A stretch of DNA of 64,000 bases. Origin: Streptomyces sp. NBRC 110611. Lineage in GTDB: Bacteria; Actinomycetota; Actinomycetes; Streptomycetales; Streptomycetaceae. Every line of letters starts with the position of its first letter. Within the stretch, counting starts at the first letter, position 1. This document shows positions 26,118-36,679 of the stretch, one piece after another. A program made the translations under genes and the position numbers. The notes beneath the pieces were generated by a model that searched no databases, had not been told where the DNA came from, and saw nothing but the letters and a program-made list of their open reading frames with translations. Location of the stretch: assembly GCF_001590865.1 (NCBI RefSeq), contig NZ_BBUY01000001.1:557554-621553 (forward strand). The letters are read 5' to 3'.

Positions 26118-26909
26118 CTACGACATCGGCGAGAATTCGTACTGCAGCTCGTACAGATGGCCCGCTTCGACGGTGTCGTTGACCTCGACCGGCCGGTCGT
26201 TGTCGCTGTACACCACGCGGAACGTCCGCAGCACCGGAAGGCTGCTGGGCAGCCTCAGCAGGGCGTACTGCTCCTGGGTCGGTATCCGGGCGGACACCGA
26301 GTCCACACACCGGCGCGGCGGATAGCCCAGCTGTGACAGCAGCGTTGGGGTACCCCCGCGAACCCTGCGGCGTTCCATCAGGGCGGTGCCACGAGCGATA
26401 TCCAGGGGGAAATACGACTTGACCACTCCGACAGGCTCGTCGTCGAACGTCAGAACCTGGGAGCGCAGGACGGCGGCGCTCCAGGCGGCGCTCAGCCTGA
26501 GCGCCTGAACCACCGGAGCCGGGGGTTCGGCCACGACCTTGACCTCCAGCAGGGCACAGCTTGCACGGACCCCACGCTTACGGGCCTCGACGATCCAGCG
26601 GTACGGCTGACCGGGGACGGCCGGAGTCAGGCCCCGCGACGGCCGCATGGTCTTCTGCCGGTGCTGAAGTACCAGCACGTCCGGTGCGGCCGCTATCCCC
26701 GCATCCCCTGTGATCAGGCCCTCGTCCTCAAGCATTTCCAGTGCGCGGAGCACGGCCGGCCCGGAGGCGGCGAACCGATGGCGGAGTTCATCGGACAGCA
26801 GGGCGGTGCCCGGGAGGACCGCTCCCGACAGGATCTCGTCCCGTAGATCCGCGGCGATGCGCTCGTGCAGGGGGCGCCGGTCGGTGGTCTGTTCGCCTGT
26901 GGTCGTCAT
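26118..26909 (-). CDS. GntR family regulator with UTRA domain (HutC type)
   Basis: 263 residues. The winged helix domain (LHERIAADLRDEILSGAVLPGTALLSDELRHRF) is somewhat divergent at the recognition helix (AASGPAVLRALEMLEDEGLI). The UTRA ligand domain follows (RGVRASCALLEVKVV, SYFPLDIARGT, IPTQEQYALLRLPSSLPVLRTFRVVYSDNDRPVEVND). Ligand and targets are unknown; it ends 95 nt upstream of the fumC start on the same strand. Confidence 0.85.
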   Translation of the reverse strand: MTTTGEQTTDRRPLHERIAADLRDEILSGAVLPGTALLSDELRHRFAASGPAVLRALEMLEDEGLITGDAGIAAAPDVLVLQHRQKTMRPSRGLTPAVPGQPYRWIVEARKRGVRASCALLEVKVVAEPPAPVVQALRLSAAWSAAVLRSQVLTFDDEPVGVVKSYFPLDIARGTALMERRRVRGGTPTLLSQLGYPPRRCVDSVSARIPTQEQYALLRLPSSLPVLRTFRVVYSDNDRPVEVNDTVEAGHLYELQYEFSPMS

Positions 26910-26956
26910 GGCTGCCAGTTATGCGGGAACGCCTGCCGCATGGCCAGAGCGCCGTT

Positions 26957-27247
26957 TCAGACACCGAGGTCCCCGGCTCGCACGCCCGCCACGAACGCGG
27001 CCCAGGCTCTGCCGGGTATGAGCAGGACTGGACCGTGGGGGTTCTTGCTGTCCCGTACGGGGACGAGGCCGGGGAGGCCGTCGGCGACCTCGACGCACAC
27101 GCCCCCGTCGTTGTTGCTGTAACTGCTCTTGCGCCACTGGGCAGCGCCGGGAAAGCCTTCCGCCACCTCGACGCACTCGCCTCCGTCAGCGTTGCTGTAG
27201 CTGCTCTTGCGCCAGACAGCCGTGCTCAGGTCCGGGGTGGTTCGCAT
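26957..27247 (-). CDS. Small protein with two DUF397 repeats
   Basis: 96 residues holding two tandem DUF397 units: VWRKSSYSNADGGECVEVAEG near residue 11 and QWRKSSYSNNDGGVCVEVADG near residue 37, then VRDSKNPHGPVLLIPGRAWAAFV. DUF397 proteins accompany XRE/DUF5753 regulators in Streptomyces and act in developmental or antibiotic regulation. Its start lies 22 nt inside the end of the XRE gene, so the two are translationally linked. Confidence 0.88.
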   Translation of the reverse strand: MRTTPDLSTAVWRKSSYSNADGGECVEVAEGFPGAAQWRKSSYSNNDGGVCVEVADGLPGLVPVRDSKNPHGPVLLIPGRAWAAFVAGVRAGDLGV

Positions 27248-28080
27248 GGCGTCCAGTCCTCCATTGCCGCTCGAATCATCGCCTCGGAGTCGGGAGGCGA
27301 GAGGGCGTGGGCCCTTAGCAGATCGTAGGACTCCCGGCGCTGCGCCACCTTGTCCGGATCCTCGATGATGGTCCCGGACCGGCTGCCTTCTTCGTAAGCC
27401 ACCAGCGGTTTATCGGGCACGGTGTAGAGCGTGAACGCGCCGCCCAGCACATCCGGGAACTCTCCTGCTTTGAACGGCAGGACCTGCAGAGTGATGTGGG
27501 ACGCTGTCCCACGCTCGATCAGGGACAGCATTTGGCGGCACATCACCTGCGGCCCGCCCACCTGGCGGTGTAGCACCGCCTCGTCGAGGATGAACCAGCA
27601 GCGCGGCGGCTTCTGGCCGCTGAGACGCGCCTGTCGGTCGATCCGAGCTTTCACCAGTGCTTCGATCTCCGCATCCGGGGCGTGGGGATGCCCGCATCGC
27701 AGCCATCTCTGGACCGTCTCCGGCGTCTGAAGCAAGCCCGGGACAGAGCCAGTCACGTACTGCTCGATGACAGTGGCCTGGCTCTCGATCTCGATCACAC
27801 GCCGGTACTTGCCGGGAAACGGCTCCTTCTTCGCGAGCTCGTACAGGCTCACGAACAGCCCCTCCGTGCCGAAGCAGGCGTCCAGCTTCTGCGGCAGGTC
27901 GTCGTACGGCAACGACTCCGCCTTTTCGTACCGCGCGAGTTGGGACTTGCTGTAGTAGTCCAGCACCTCGGCGAGCCGCCTCAGCGACATCCCCGCCTTC
28001 TCGCGGTGATGCCGGAGCCTGGCGCCGAACAGATCGCGCGCCGAGCGGTCCGGTGAGAGAGCGTGCGGCTGGAACGTCAT
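27226..28080 (-). CDS. XRE family regulator with DUF5753 domain
   Basis: 284 residues. The N-terminal helix-turn-helix (LFGARLRHHREKAGMSLRRLAEVLDYYSKSQLARYEKAE) is followed by DUF5753 (FVSLYELAKKEPFP ... ATVIEQYVTGSVPGLLQTPETVQRWL, FILDEAVLHRQVGG, ITLQVLPFKAGEFPDVLGGAFTLYTVP). It forms a pair with the overlapping DUF397 gene. Such pairs regulate morphological and secondary-metabolic genes; the target here is unknown. Confidence 0.9.
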   Translation of the reverse strand: MTFQPHALSPDRSARDLFGARLRHHREKAGMSLRRLAEVLDYYSKSQLARYEKAESLPYDDLPQKLDACFGTEGLFVSLYELAKKEPFPGKYRRVIEIESQATVIEQYVTGSVPGLLQTPETVQRWLRCGHPHAPDAEIEALVKARIDRQARLSGQKPPRCWFILDEAVLHRQVGGPQVMCRQMLSLIERGTASHITLQVLPFKAGEFPDVLGGAFTLYTVPDKPLVAYEEGSRSGTIIEDPDKVAQRRESYDLLRAHALSPPDSEAMIRAAMEDWTPCEPPRT

Positions 28081-28256
28081 CGGCCCATCTCCTCCATGTC
28101 CCCGTCGAGTCCCGGGACAGAAACCCTCTGTCGATCGTAGTCAGCACAGGGCAACTATGGGGCCACACAAAGTAATTGCACCGAACGCGGCAGACCCCGG
28201 CGACCGACGCGACGGCCCCGGGGCACGGCCGCCAGCTAGTAAGGGAGCTGACGACA

Positions 28257-28523
28257 ATGCTGGACTCTATCGGGCGCTGCCTCGCCTGGGCGAGGGCGAT
28301 GTTCGCCCCGGGTGGGCGCCATCGCGCCAAAACCGGCGCGCACACCTGCACTTGTCGCACGGTCGTCGTCTGGCCGTGGAATCCACCGCACGTGCCCTCC
28401 GCAGCGCGTGCCCGCAAGCCGCGCGCCGTCGACTTGCCGATCGACGGCGACAGGTCGCCCCTCGTACGCCCGTACTACCGCGTCTACGAGCAACAGCCGC
28501 AGCCTGTCGAGGTGGTCTGGTGA
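28257..28523 (+). CDS. Small uncharacterised protein
   Basis: 88 residues starting MLDSIGRCLAWARAMFAPGGRHRA with AAGGGAG 8-10 nt upstream of ATG 28257. The C-terminus LVRPYYRVYEQQPQPVEVVW is of a kind I recall from small proteins encoded next to XRE/DUF5753 genes in Streptomyces; no function is known. It is divergent from the XRE gene, and its stop overlaps the next start as GTGA. Confidence 0.7.
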   Translation: MLDSIGRCLAWARAMFAPGGRHRAKTGAHTCTCRTVVVWPWNPPHVPSAARARKPRAVDLPIDGDRSPLVRPYYRVYEQQPQPVEVVW

Positions 28524-28723
28524 GTCCCGACCGCGAGCAACCAGGTCCGCCCCGGCCCCAGCAGTCCCTGATGACCCTGCGCGTCTATACCACCGGCCCC
28601 GACGGCTCCGTACGGGAGGAACGGGGGCAGATCCGCGTTCTGGCCGGCGAACCGGTCAACGTGTACGGGCTCAGCCAGGTATGGCCCCCGTGCGCCTGCC
28701 CCCGCCACCGGGGGCGCTGGTAA
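28520..28723 (+). CDS. Small uncharacterised protein, coupled
   Basis: 67 residues (SPDREQPGPPRPQQSLMTLRVYTTGPDG ... LAGEPVNVYGLSQVWPPCACPRHRGRW). GTG 28520 overlaps the previous stop as GTGA, so it is translationally coupled. A Cys pair (CAC) near the end is the only notable motif. It ends just before a strong terminator. Confidence 0.6.
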   Translation: MSPDREQPGPPRPQQSLMTLRVYTTGPDGSVREERGQIRVLAGEPVNVYGLSQVWPPCACPRHRGRW

Positions 28724-28724
28724 G

Positions 28725-28761
28725 CACGGAGCCCCCGGCCAGTGCGGCCGGGGGCTCCGTG
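28725..28761. terminator. Terminator between small genes and class I fumarase
   Basis: CACGGAGCCCCCGGCC / GGCCGGGGGCTCCGTG is a perfect 16-bp stem with a 5-nt loop between convergent genes. Confidence 0.88.
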
Positions 28762-28786
28762 TCTCAGGCTGTGTCTCGGGCTGCTG

Positions 28787-30484
<1,698 letters not shown>

Positions 30485-30633
30485 GAGGCGATGAATCCTT
30501 ACTCGGAGGTGTGAGCTGGCTTCTACGGCAGCGCTTCCACAGCGTAGAACCCTGCGGCGTGGCTGCGGTGGTGAGGTAAGGCTCACTTGGTGCGGGCCGG
30601 GGAGACCACTAGTCGCGATCTATCGCGTTTCGG

Positions 30634-30639
30634 TAGGCT
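30634..30639 (+). promoter_or_regulatory. -10 element TAGGCT, leaderless start
   Basis: TAGGCT fits the streptomycete -10 pattern TAnnnT and lies 6 nt before GTG 30646, which has no ribosome binding site. Transcription and translation probably start at the same base. Confidence 0.5.
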
Positions 30640-30645
30640 GGGGCC

Positions 30646-31401
30646 GTGGATGCTGAGAACGGGGGACGTCCGGGCCCCGAGACCCCGCCCGGAATGCTGC
30701 GGAAGCCGGAGCACATGACGCGGAAGCCGGAAGAGAGCCCTGGCTCGCCCGCGGTGAAGCTGACCAAGACGGTGGCCGAGGGCGAGATACGGGCGTCCGA
30801 CGCGGACCGCGACCGGATCGCCGAGATCCTCAGGGAGGCGCTGGCCGAGGGCCGGCTGGACCCGGAGGAGCACTCCGAGCGGATCGACGTGGTCTACCGC
30901 GCCAAGACCATGGGGGAGCTGGAGCCGGTCATACGGGACCTGCCCGCCGCCGGTGGCGGACGCCCGGCCCCTGAGGCCGGTGCGCATCAGGCCCATGCGT
31001 ACGCGCCAGCCGCTCCGCTGCCGGACCAGAACCTCGTCGCGATCTTCAGCTCCTCCACCCGCAAGGGCCGCTGGCGGGTCCCGGCGCGGATCAACGCCGT
31101 GGCGGTCTTCGGCTCCGTCGAGATCGACCTGACCGAGGCGGTCTTCCCGCAGCAGCAGGTCCTGATCAACGTCACGGCCATCTTCGGCAGCGTCGAGATG
31201 CGGGTCCCGGAGAACGTCACGCTGCGCAGCAGCGGCTCCGGGGTCCTGGGCAGTTTCGAGATCGAGACGCATGAGGCGGTGGACGGCGACGCCCCGCAGG
31301 TGCACATCAACGGCTACGCCATCCTGGGCAGCGTCGAGGCGAAGCCCAAGCGCGGCGCCGTGATCCGCGACCTCGTACGCGACCTGCGCCGCCGCATATA
31401 A
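30646..31401 (+). CDS. DUF1707 protein with LiaF-like C-terminal domain
   Basis: 251 residues. DUF1707 helical domain near 45-100 (IRASDADRDRIAEILREALAEGRLDPEEHSERIDVVYRAKTMGEL). The C-terminal beta-helix repeats (VAVFGSVEIDL, VTAIFGSVEMRVPENVTL, GSGVLGSFEIETHEA, GYAILGSVEAKPKRG) are of the cell-wall-active antibiotic response type. There is no membrane segment. It is probably involved in envelope stress signalling by analogy. Leaderless GTG start. Confidence 0.85.
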   Translation: MDAENGGRPGPETPPGMLRKPEHMTRKPEESPGSPAVKLTKTVAEGEIRASDADRDRIAEILREALAEGRLDPEEHSERIDVVYRAKTMGELEPVIRDLPAAGGGRPAPEAGAHQAHAYAPAAPLPDQNLVAIFSSSTRKGRWRVPARINAVAVFGSVEIDLTEAVFPQQQVLINVTAIFGSVEMRVPENVTLRSSGSGVLGSFEIETHEAVDGDAPQVHINGYAILGSVEAKPKRGAVIRDLVRDLRRRI

Positions 31402-31630
31402 GGGCCGGCGTGAGGACCGGCTGGCCGGGCGGCCGGGCGGCCGAGAACGCGATTTTCGCCTTGTCGCGATGTCTCGTTTCCGCACGATCGACACGGTGTG
31501 CATAAGCGTGCGTACAGCGGGTAGGGCTGGTGCATCGTCTCTCGTGCGGCTGCGGGGTGCGAAAAAAGCCGTGCGCAGCGAGACGGTCAAGGGTGAATTC
31601 TCTCGCCGAAGCCGTCGTCAGGAGTAGACC

Positions 31631-31990
31631 GTGCTGCTACCGCATCAGCCCCTGCAGGATGCCGCTGTCGTTCCGTCCCCGCGAGTGCCTGCGCGCGACG
31701 AGTCCGGCCCCTGGCATTCCGAGGCGGTGTGCCGCCGGGATGAAGCCGGGCTGTTCTTCGCCCCGTCCAAAGAGCCGACCGCCGCGCGGCTGGCCAGGGA
31801 GGAGGCGGCGAAGCGGGTCTGTGCCCGCTGTCCCGTGATGGTCGAGTGCCGGGAGCATGCGCTGCTCCAGCCGGAACCGTACGGCGTCTGGGGCGGCCTG
31901 ACCGCGGCCGAGCGCCGGGTGGTGCTGACCCGTCGGCGGCGCCGGGAGGCCGAGCTCCAGCGTGTCGCCCGGGTGCCCGCGGCAGGCTGA
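31631..31990 (+). CDS. WhiB-like iron-sulfur regulator
   Basis: 119 residues. Four cluster cysteines in the standard pattern: AVCRRDEAGLFF, then VCARCPVMVECREHAL (CxxC-x5-C). The turn GVWGGLTAAERR and the basic tail RRRRREAE follow. Wbl proteins bind the housekeeping sigma factor and DNA. GTG 31631 follows AGGAGTAGACC. Its position beside glpX and the DUF1707 gene resembles that of a conserved wbl gene (wblI, from memory) in S. coelicolor; the symbol is left open. Confidence 0.92.
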   Translation: MLLPHQPLQDAAVVPSPRVPARDESGPWHSEAVCRRDEAGLFFAPSKEPTAARLAREEAAKRVCARCPVMVECREHALLQPEPYGVWGGLTAAERRVVLTRRRRREAELQRVARVPAAG

Positions 31991-32065
31991 CCATGCTCAC
32001 GGACCACCCTTGACCCGCGCGGCGGGCGGGGGTGGGCCGGATGGGGTGGATGGGTCGGGTGAGCC

Positions 32066-32131
32066 GCTTCGCCCCCGCCGGAGAGTCCCCGGAGCTCCCA
32101 GAGCTCCCGGAGTCTCCGGCGGGGGCGAAGC
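32066..32131. terminator. Terminator between whiB-like gene and glpX
   Basis: GCTTCGCCCCCGCCGGAGA / TCTCCGGCGGGGGCGAAGC is a perfect 19-bp stem with a 28-nt loop that itself contains GGAGCTCC-type palindromes. It lies between convergent genes. Confidence 0.82.
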
Positions 32132-32164
32132 ACGTGACCGGGGGGAGAGCGGGCCGGCCTGCCC

Positions 32165-32204
32165 GGGCGGGCAGGGGTCAGCTCGGGCGGGCAGGGGTCA
32201 GCTC
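32165..32204. repeat. 20-bp exact tandem duplication at the glpX 3' end
   Basis: Two exact, adjacent copies of GGGCGGGCAGGGGTCAGCTC. The TCA in the second copy is the complement of the glpX stop codon, so the duplication copies the end of the gene. Confidence 0.8.
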
Positions 32205-33229
32205 GGGCGCTCGAAGTCCACCGAGCTGTACGCGCGCAGCTTGGACAGCCGGTGCTGGGAGTCGATCGTGCGGATCGTGCCGGACTTGGACCGCATCACC
32301 AGGGACTGGGTGTAGGCGGTCTCGGCGCGGTAGCGGACACCGCGCAGCAGCTCGCCGTCGGTGATGCCGGTGGCGACGAAGAAGACGTTGTCGCCGCTGA
32401 CCAGGTCGTCGATCTGGAGGACCTTGTCGAGGTCGTGGCCGGCGTCCAGCGCGCGCTGCCGCTCGTCATCGTCCTTGGGCCACAGCTTGCCCTGGAACGT
32501 GCCGCCCATGCACTTCAGCGCACAGGCCGCGATGATCCCCTCGGGCGTACCGCCGATGCCCAGCAGGAGGTCGACGCCGGTGCCCTCCCGGGCCGCCATG
32601 ATCGCGCCGGCCACATCGCCGTCGGAGATGAACTTGATCCGCGCACCGGCCTCCCGGACCTCCTTGACCAGGCCGTCGTGGCGGGGCCGGTCCAGGATGA
32701 CCACGGTGACGTCCTCGACCGCGCACCGCTTCGCCTTGGCGATCCGCTTGATGTTCACCGCCACCGGTGCCGTGATGTCGACGAAGTCCGCCGCCTCCGG
32801 GCCGGTGGCGAGCTTGTCCATGTAGAAGACCGCGGAGGGGTCGAACATGGTGCCGCGTTCGGCGACCGCGAGGACGGAGACGGCGTTGGCCATGCCCTTG
32901 GCGGTCAGGGTGGTGCCGTCCACCGGGTCCACGGCCACATCGCATTCGGCGCCGGTGCCGTCGCCGACCCGCTCGCCGTTGTAGAGCATCGGAGCGTTGT
33001 CCTTCTCGCCCTCTCCGATGACCACGACGCCGTTCATCGAGACGGTGTGGATCAGGGCGCGCATGGCCCTGACCGCCGCGCCGTCTGCGCCGTTCTTGTC
33101 ACCCCGGCCGACCCAGCGGCCCGACGCCATGGCACCGGCCTCGGTGACCCGGACGAGTTCCAGGGCGAGGTTCCGGTCCGGCGCTTCGGGGCTGACTTCG
33201 AGTGGGGACGGGAGATGATGCTCGGACAT
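32198..33229 (-). CDS. glpX: Class II fructose-1,6-bisphosphatase
   Basis: 343 residues. Metal and catalytic motifs: [45 protein letters not shown] and [20 protein letters not shown]. It dephosphorylates fructose 1,6-bisphosphate in gluconeogenesis. ATG 33229 ([18 protein letters not shown]) is preferred; the frame extends only three codons further to a GTG at 33238. Confidence 0.95.
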   Translation of the reverse strand: MSEHHLPSPLEVSPEAPDRNLALELVRVTEAGAMASGRWVGRGDKNGADGAAVRAMRALIHTVSMNGVVVIGEGEKDNAPMLYNGERVGDGTGAECDVAVDPVDGTTLTAKGMANAVSVLAVAERGTMFDPSAVFYMDKLATGPEAADFVDITAPVAVNIKRIAKAKRCAVEDVTVVILDRPRHDGLVKEVREAGARIKFISDGDVAGAIMAAREGTGVDLLLGIGGTPEGIIAACALKCMGGTFQGKLWPKDDDERQRALDAGHDLDKVLQIDDLVSGDNVFFVATGITDGELLRGVRYRAETAYTQSLVMRSKSGTIRTIDSQHRLSKLRAYSSVDFERPS

Positions 33230-33448
33230 CGAGCGCACCTTTCTGTACGGCGACGGCCGCGAGTGATGAGGGTAGGTACGACCTTATCCGGCGGCCGCGA
33301 AAATGAGCAGGGGGCCCTACGCATGAGCGGCGTCAAGGAACCCCGGGGCCAGCGGCTGCCGCGCAGGTAACGGCAGGTGAGGGGGTGGGTGACGGTGGTC
33401 ACCGGGGGGCCTGTCGGAGCCGCTGCGGGGATGGGAGACCATAGGGAC

Positions 33449-34015
33449 GTGGCAGGTATGCGAGGCAGGCAAACGGTGCGGGACATGGTCCTGTCGCTGG
33501 CGGTGATCGGCGTCCTGGTCGGGGCGATCTACTTCTTCATCCCGCACGACGACAGCGCCGACGCGGAGCAGAACGCGGTCAAGAGGGTCGACTACCGCGT
33601 CGAACTGATCACGGCCCGGCGGGCGGCGCCGTACCCGGTCGCCGCGCCCGAGGGGCTCCCCGAGACCTGGCGGGCCACCTCCGTCTCGTACAAGGCGAGC
33701 AACGACCGCAGCGGCGGCGCCTGGCACCTGGGCATGCTCGACCCCGAGCAGCAGTACGCGGCCGTCGAGCAGAGCGATGCCCCGGCGCAGCCGTTCATCC
33801 GCAGCGTCACGCTCGGCGCCACGAAGGTCGAGGGCAAGCAGGCCGTCGGCAACCAGAAGTGGGACCGCTACCAGGGCGAGAAGTACCGGGCGCTGGTCCG
33901 TGAGGAGGCGGGGGTGACGACGGTCGTCACGGGTACCGCGCCCTACGGGCGGCTCGCGGACCTGGCCGCCGCGCTGGTCGCGAAGAGGGCTGAAGACGGG
34001 CCGAAGAAGGGCTGA
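33449..34015 (+). CDS. DUF4245 membrane-anchored protein
   Basis: 188 residues with one N-terminal membrane segment (MVLSLAVIGVLVGAIYFFIP), then KRVDYRVELITARRAAPYPVAAPEGLPETWRATSVSYK, the DUF4245 pattern, and an extracytoplasmic domain to the C-terminus. Function unknown. Start GTG 33449 is chosen; ATG 33431 or 33458 are possible. Divergent from glpX. Confidence 0.85.
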   Translation: MAGMRGRQTVRDMVLSLAVIGVLVGAIYFFIPHDDSADAEQNAVKRVDYRVELITARRAAPYPVAAPEGLPETWRATSVSYKASNDRSGGAWHLGMLDPEQQYAAVEQSDAPAQPFIRSVTLGATKVEGKQAVGNQKWDRYQGEKYRALVREEAGVTTVVTGTAPYGRLADLAAALVAKRAEDGPKKG

Positions 34016-34033
34016 CGCCGGGCCGCAGCCGCG

Positions 34034-34080
34034 TACGACGAGGCCGCCGCACCCGGGAGGGGTGTGGCGGCCTCGTCGTA
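34034..34080. terminator. Terminator between DUF4245 and nitroreductase genes
   Basis: TACGACGAGGCCGCCGCACCC pairs with GGGGTGTGGCGGCCTCGTCGTA (one mismatch) between convergent genes. Confidence 0.85.
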
Positions 34081-34158
34081 TGGGGTGCCTGGGTGCCTGG
34101 GATGGCTGTCCTCCGGCTGTCCCTCTGGGGGCTTCCGGGGCTGTCCTCCGGCTGAGCC

Positions 34159-34752
34159 TCAGACGGTGGCGGCGGCCTCGTCGAAGGACAGGCGCGGCGA
34201 ACGCGGGAAGAAGGCGTCCGGGCCCGGCTTGCCGACGTTGATCACCAGGAAGGCCTTCTGCTTGCCGTCGGTGAAGAACTCCTGGTTGATACCGGCGAAG
34301 TCGAAACCGGTCATCGGGCCGGCGGCCAGCCCGGCGGCGCGGATACCGAGGATGAAGTAACCCGCCTGGAGGGTGGCGTTCTGGGTGCCGGCGGCCTCGC
34401 GGACGGCGGCCTCGGAGAAGAAGGCGTCCTTGACGTTCGGCGCGTGCGGGAAGAGCGTCGGCAGCTTCTCGTGGAAGTCCAGGCCCGCGGACAGGATGAC
34501 GGTCAGCGGGGCGGTGAGCGTCTTGTCGCCGTTGGCGCCCATGGCGTACTTGACCAGGCGCTGACGGGCCTCGGCGGAGCGGACGAGGGTGATCCGCAGC
34601 GGCGACTGGTTGAACGCGGTCGGGGCGTACTTCACCAGGTCGTAGATGGCCTGCACCTGCTCGTCGGTGACCGGCTCCTCCGTGAACGTATTGGCGGTCC
34701 GGGCCTCACGGAAGAGGAGGTCCTGGGCGGCGGCGTCAAGGGCGAGAGACAT
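34159..34752 (-). CDS. Malonic semialdehyde reductase/nitroreductase family (RutE-like)
   Basis: 197 residues. FMN-binding nitroreductase fold: REARTANTFTEEPVTDEQVQAIYDLVKYAPTAFNQSPLRI, AAGTQNATLQAGYFILGIRAAGLAAGPMTGFD and KQKAFLVINVGKPGPDAFFPRSPRLSF. This subfamily reduces 3-oxopropanoate (malonic semialdehyde) in pyrimidine breakdown, but no rut genes are nearby, so the physiological substrate is uncertain. An inverted repeat upstream (34808-34828) suggests redox- or ligand-responsive control. Confidence 0.87.
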   Translation of the reverse strand: MSLALDAAAQDLLFREARTANTFTEEPVTDEQVQAIYDLVKYAPTAFNQSPLRITLVRSAEARQRLVKYAMGANGDKTLTAPLTVILSAGLDFHEKLPTLFPHAPNVKDAFFSEAAVREAAGTQNATLQAGYFILGIRAAGLAAGPMTGFDFAGINQEFFTDGKQKAFLVINVGKPGPDAFFPRSPRLSFDEAAATV

Positions 34753-34807
34753 AAGGGCACCTCGGGGTGGGTCGGGTGGATCGGGGTCGGAACCACTGTA
34801 ACCCCGT

Positions 34808-34828
34808 TATGTGAACCTTCAACTAAAT
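34808..34828. promoter_or_regulatory. Inverted repeat upstream of nitroreductase gene
   Basis: TTATGTGAA-CC-TTCAACTAA is an imperfect 9+2+9 inverted repeat (ideal half TTAGTTGAA) in an AT-rich island 55-75 nt upstream of the start. MarR/HxlR-type operators often look like this. No such regulator is encoded next to it. Confidence 0.4.
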
Positions 34829-34922
34829 CCGGGATGAATGTGAGCCGGTTCACGCGGGGGTGATATTGACCTTCCGGCGATAGGTGCTGGCGGGGCGCCC
34901 CTAACGCCCTGATGTCCTGGAG

Positions 34923-35258
34923 CTAGCCGCGCTCCGTGCCCGCTCCCGTCTCGTCGGACTCCGCCAGCGCCGCGTCCAGCCGGGCGCGCGCGCCGTCCAG
35001 CCAGCGTCGGCACACCTTTGCCAGCGCCTCGCCGCGCTCCCACAGTGCGAGCGACTCCTCCAGGGTCGTGCCGCCCGCCTCCAGGCTGCGGACGACCTCG
35101 ATCAGCTCGTCCCGAGCCTGTTCGTAGCCGAGTGTGGAGTCCACGGCCGGTACCTGTGCCTCCCCGGCGGCTGCCGGGTTCCGCTCACCGTCCTGCTCCG
35201 CGTCCTGCCGCGTGTCCTGCTCCGCGTCCGCCATACCGTCCGTCTTCACCTTCGCCAT
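34923..35258 (-). CDS. xseB: Exodeoxyribonuclease VII small subunit
   Basis: 111 residues. The conserved core [53 protein letters not shown] (positions about 43-95) is the XseB helical hairpin. It has an unusually long acidic N-terminal extension. It pairs with XseA, whose stop lies 10 nt upstream of this start. Confidence 0.95.
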   Translation of the reverse strand: MAKVKTDGMADAEQDTRQDAEQDGERNPAAAGEAQVPAVDSTLGYEQARDELIEVVRSLEAGGTTLEESLALWERGEALAKVCRRWLDGARARLDAALAESDETGAGTERG

Positions 35259-35268
35259 GTCCTCCAGC

Positions 35269-36531
35269 CTATGCAGGGGGTGTGACAGCGCCGGTCGTGC
35301 CGGTCGTGCCAGTCACGTCGGTTGCGCCGTCCACCCGCACCATGAACTCGCCTTCGGCCACCCGGGCCCGCAGCATCTCGTCCGTACTGACCTCCTGCGG
35401 CGCCCGTACCGCCGCCCCGTCCGGCTTCTGGAGCACCGCATAGCCGCGCTCCAGCGTCGCCTTGGGGGAGAGCGCGACCACCCGGGCCAGGGTGTGCGCC
35501 AGCTCCGAGTCGGCGCGGTCCAGCAGATGGCCCAGCGTCCGCCGGCCGCGCTCCAGCAGCGCCGTGATCTGCTCCTCGCGCTCCTCCACCATCCGCTGCG
35601 GCCGCTGTATGCACGGCCGCTGCAACGCCCCGGCGAGCCCGCGCTCCTCCCGCTGCAGAAAGCCGTCCACGGCGCGCAGCGCCCGCTCCCGCAGCTGCCG
35701 GATCCGGGCCTGCTCCTCGCCCACGTCCGGCACCACCTTCTTCGCGGCGTCCGTCGGCGTCGAGGCGCGCAGGTCGGCGACGAGATCCAGCAGCGGGGTG
35801 TCCGGCTCATGGCCGATCGCCGAGACGACCGGTGTCGTCGCCGCACCGACCGCCCGCACCAACTGCTCGTCGGAGAACGGCAGCAGGTCCTCCACGCTGC
35901 CGCCGCCGCGCGCCACGATGATCACGTCCACCTCGGGCAGGGCGTCCAGCTCCTGGACGGCCGCGATCACCTTCGGCACCGCCTGCGCCCCCTGCACGGG
36001 CACCGTGCGCACCTCGAAGCGGACGGCCGGCCAGCGATGCCGGGCGTTCTCCAGCACATCCCGCTCCGCGGCGCTGGCCCGTCCGCAGACCAGCCCGATC
36101 AGCTGCGGCAGGAACGGCAGCGGCTTCTTGCGCTCCGCCGCGAAGAGCCCCTCCGCCGCCAGAGACTTCTTCAACTGCTCCAGCCTGGCGAGGAGTTCAC
36201 CGACCCCGACCGGTCTGATCTCGGCGGCCCGCAGCGACAGCTGACCACGCGGGGCGTACCACTCCGGCTTGGCGTGCACCACGACCCGCGCGCCCTCGCT
36301 GATCACATCGGCGACCTTGTCGAAGACCTGGCGGAAGCACGTCACGCTCAGCGAGACGTCGTACGACGGATCGCGCAGCGTCAGGAAGACCACCCCCGCG
36401 CCGGGGCGCCGCGAGAGCTGGGTGATCTGCCCCTCGACCCACACCGCGCCGAGCCGGTCGATCCACCCGCCGATGAGCCGGGACACCTCGCCGACCGGGA
36501 TCGGCGTTTCCGGGGACGTTGAGACAGCCAT
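35269..36531 (-). CDS. xseA: Exodeoxyribonuclease VII large subunit
   Basis: 420 residues. The N-terminal OB fold ([26 protein letters not shown]) and catalytic core ([56 protein letters not shown]) are followed by a coiled-coil region and a tail ([14 protein letters not shown]). It degrades single-stranded DNA from both ends together with XseB. ATG 36531 ([19 protein letters not shown]) is the start. The C-terminus ends in a low-complexity [10 protein letters not shown] stretch. Confidence 0.95.
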   Translation of the reverse strand: MAVSTSPETPIPVGEVSRLIGGWIDRLGAVWVEGQITQLSRRPGAGVVFLTLRDPSYDVSLSVTCFRQVFDKVADVISEGARVVVHAKPEWYAPRGQLSLRAAEIRPVGVGELLARLEQLKKSLAAEGLFAAERKKPLPFLPQLIGLVCGRASAAERDVLENARHRWPAVRFEVRTVPVQGAQAVPKVIAAVQELDALPEVDVIIVARGGGSVEDLLPFSDEQLVRAVGAATTPVVSAIGHEPDTPLLDLVADLRASTPTDAAKKVVPDVGEEQARIRQLRERALRAVDGFLQREERGLAGALQRPCIQRPQRMVEEREEQITALLERGRRTLGHLLDRADSELAHTLARVVALSPKATLERGYAVLQKPDGAAVRAPQEVSTDEMLRARVAEGEFMVRVDGATDVTGTTGTTGAVTPPA

Positions 36532-36679
36532 GCGACCGAGAGTAGCGGCGGCCACCGACAACGAGCGGCGACTGACGACCAGCGGCCGCTGACAACGAGG
36601 GGCACTGACGACGAGGGGCACAGTCACGCACGGCCGGCCGGCGGCCACCGTCTCACCGTCAGCCGCCCACGCTGCCGTC

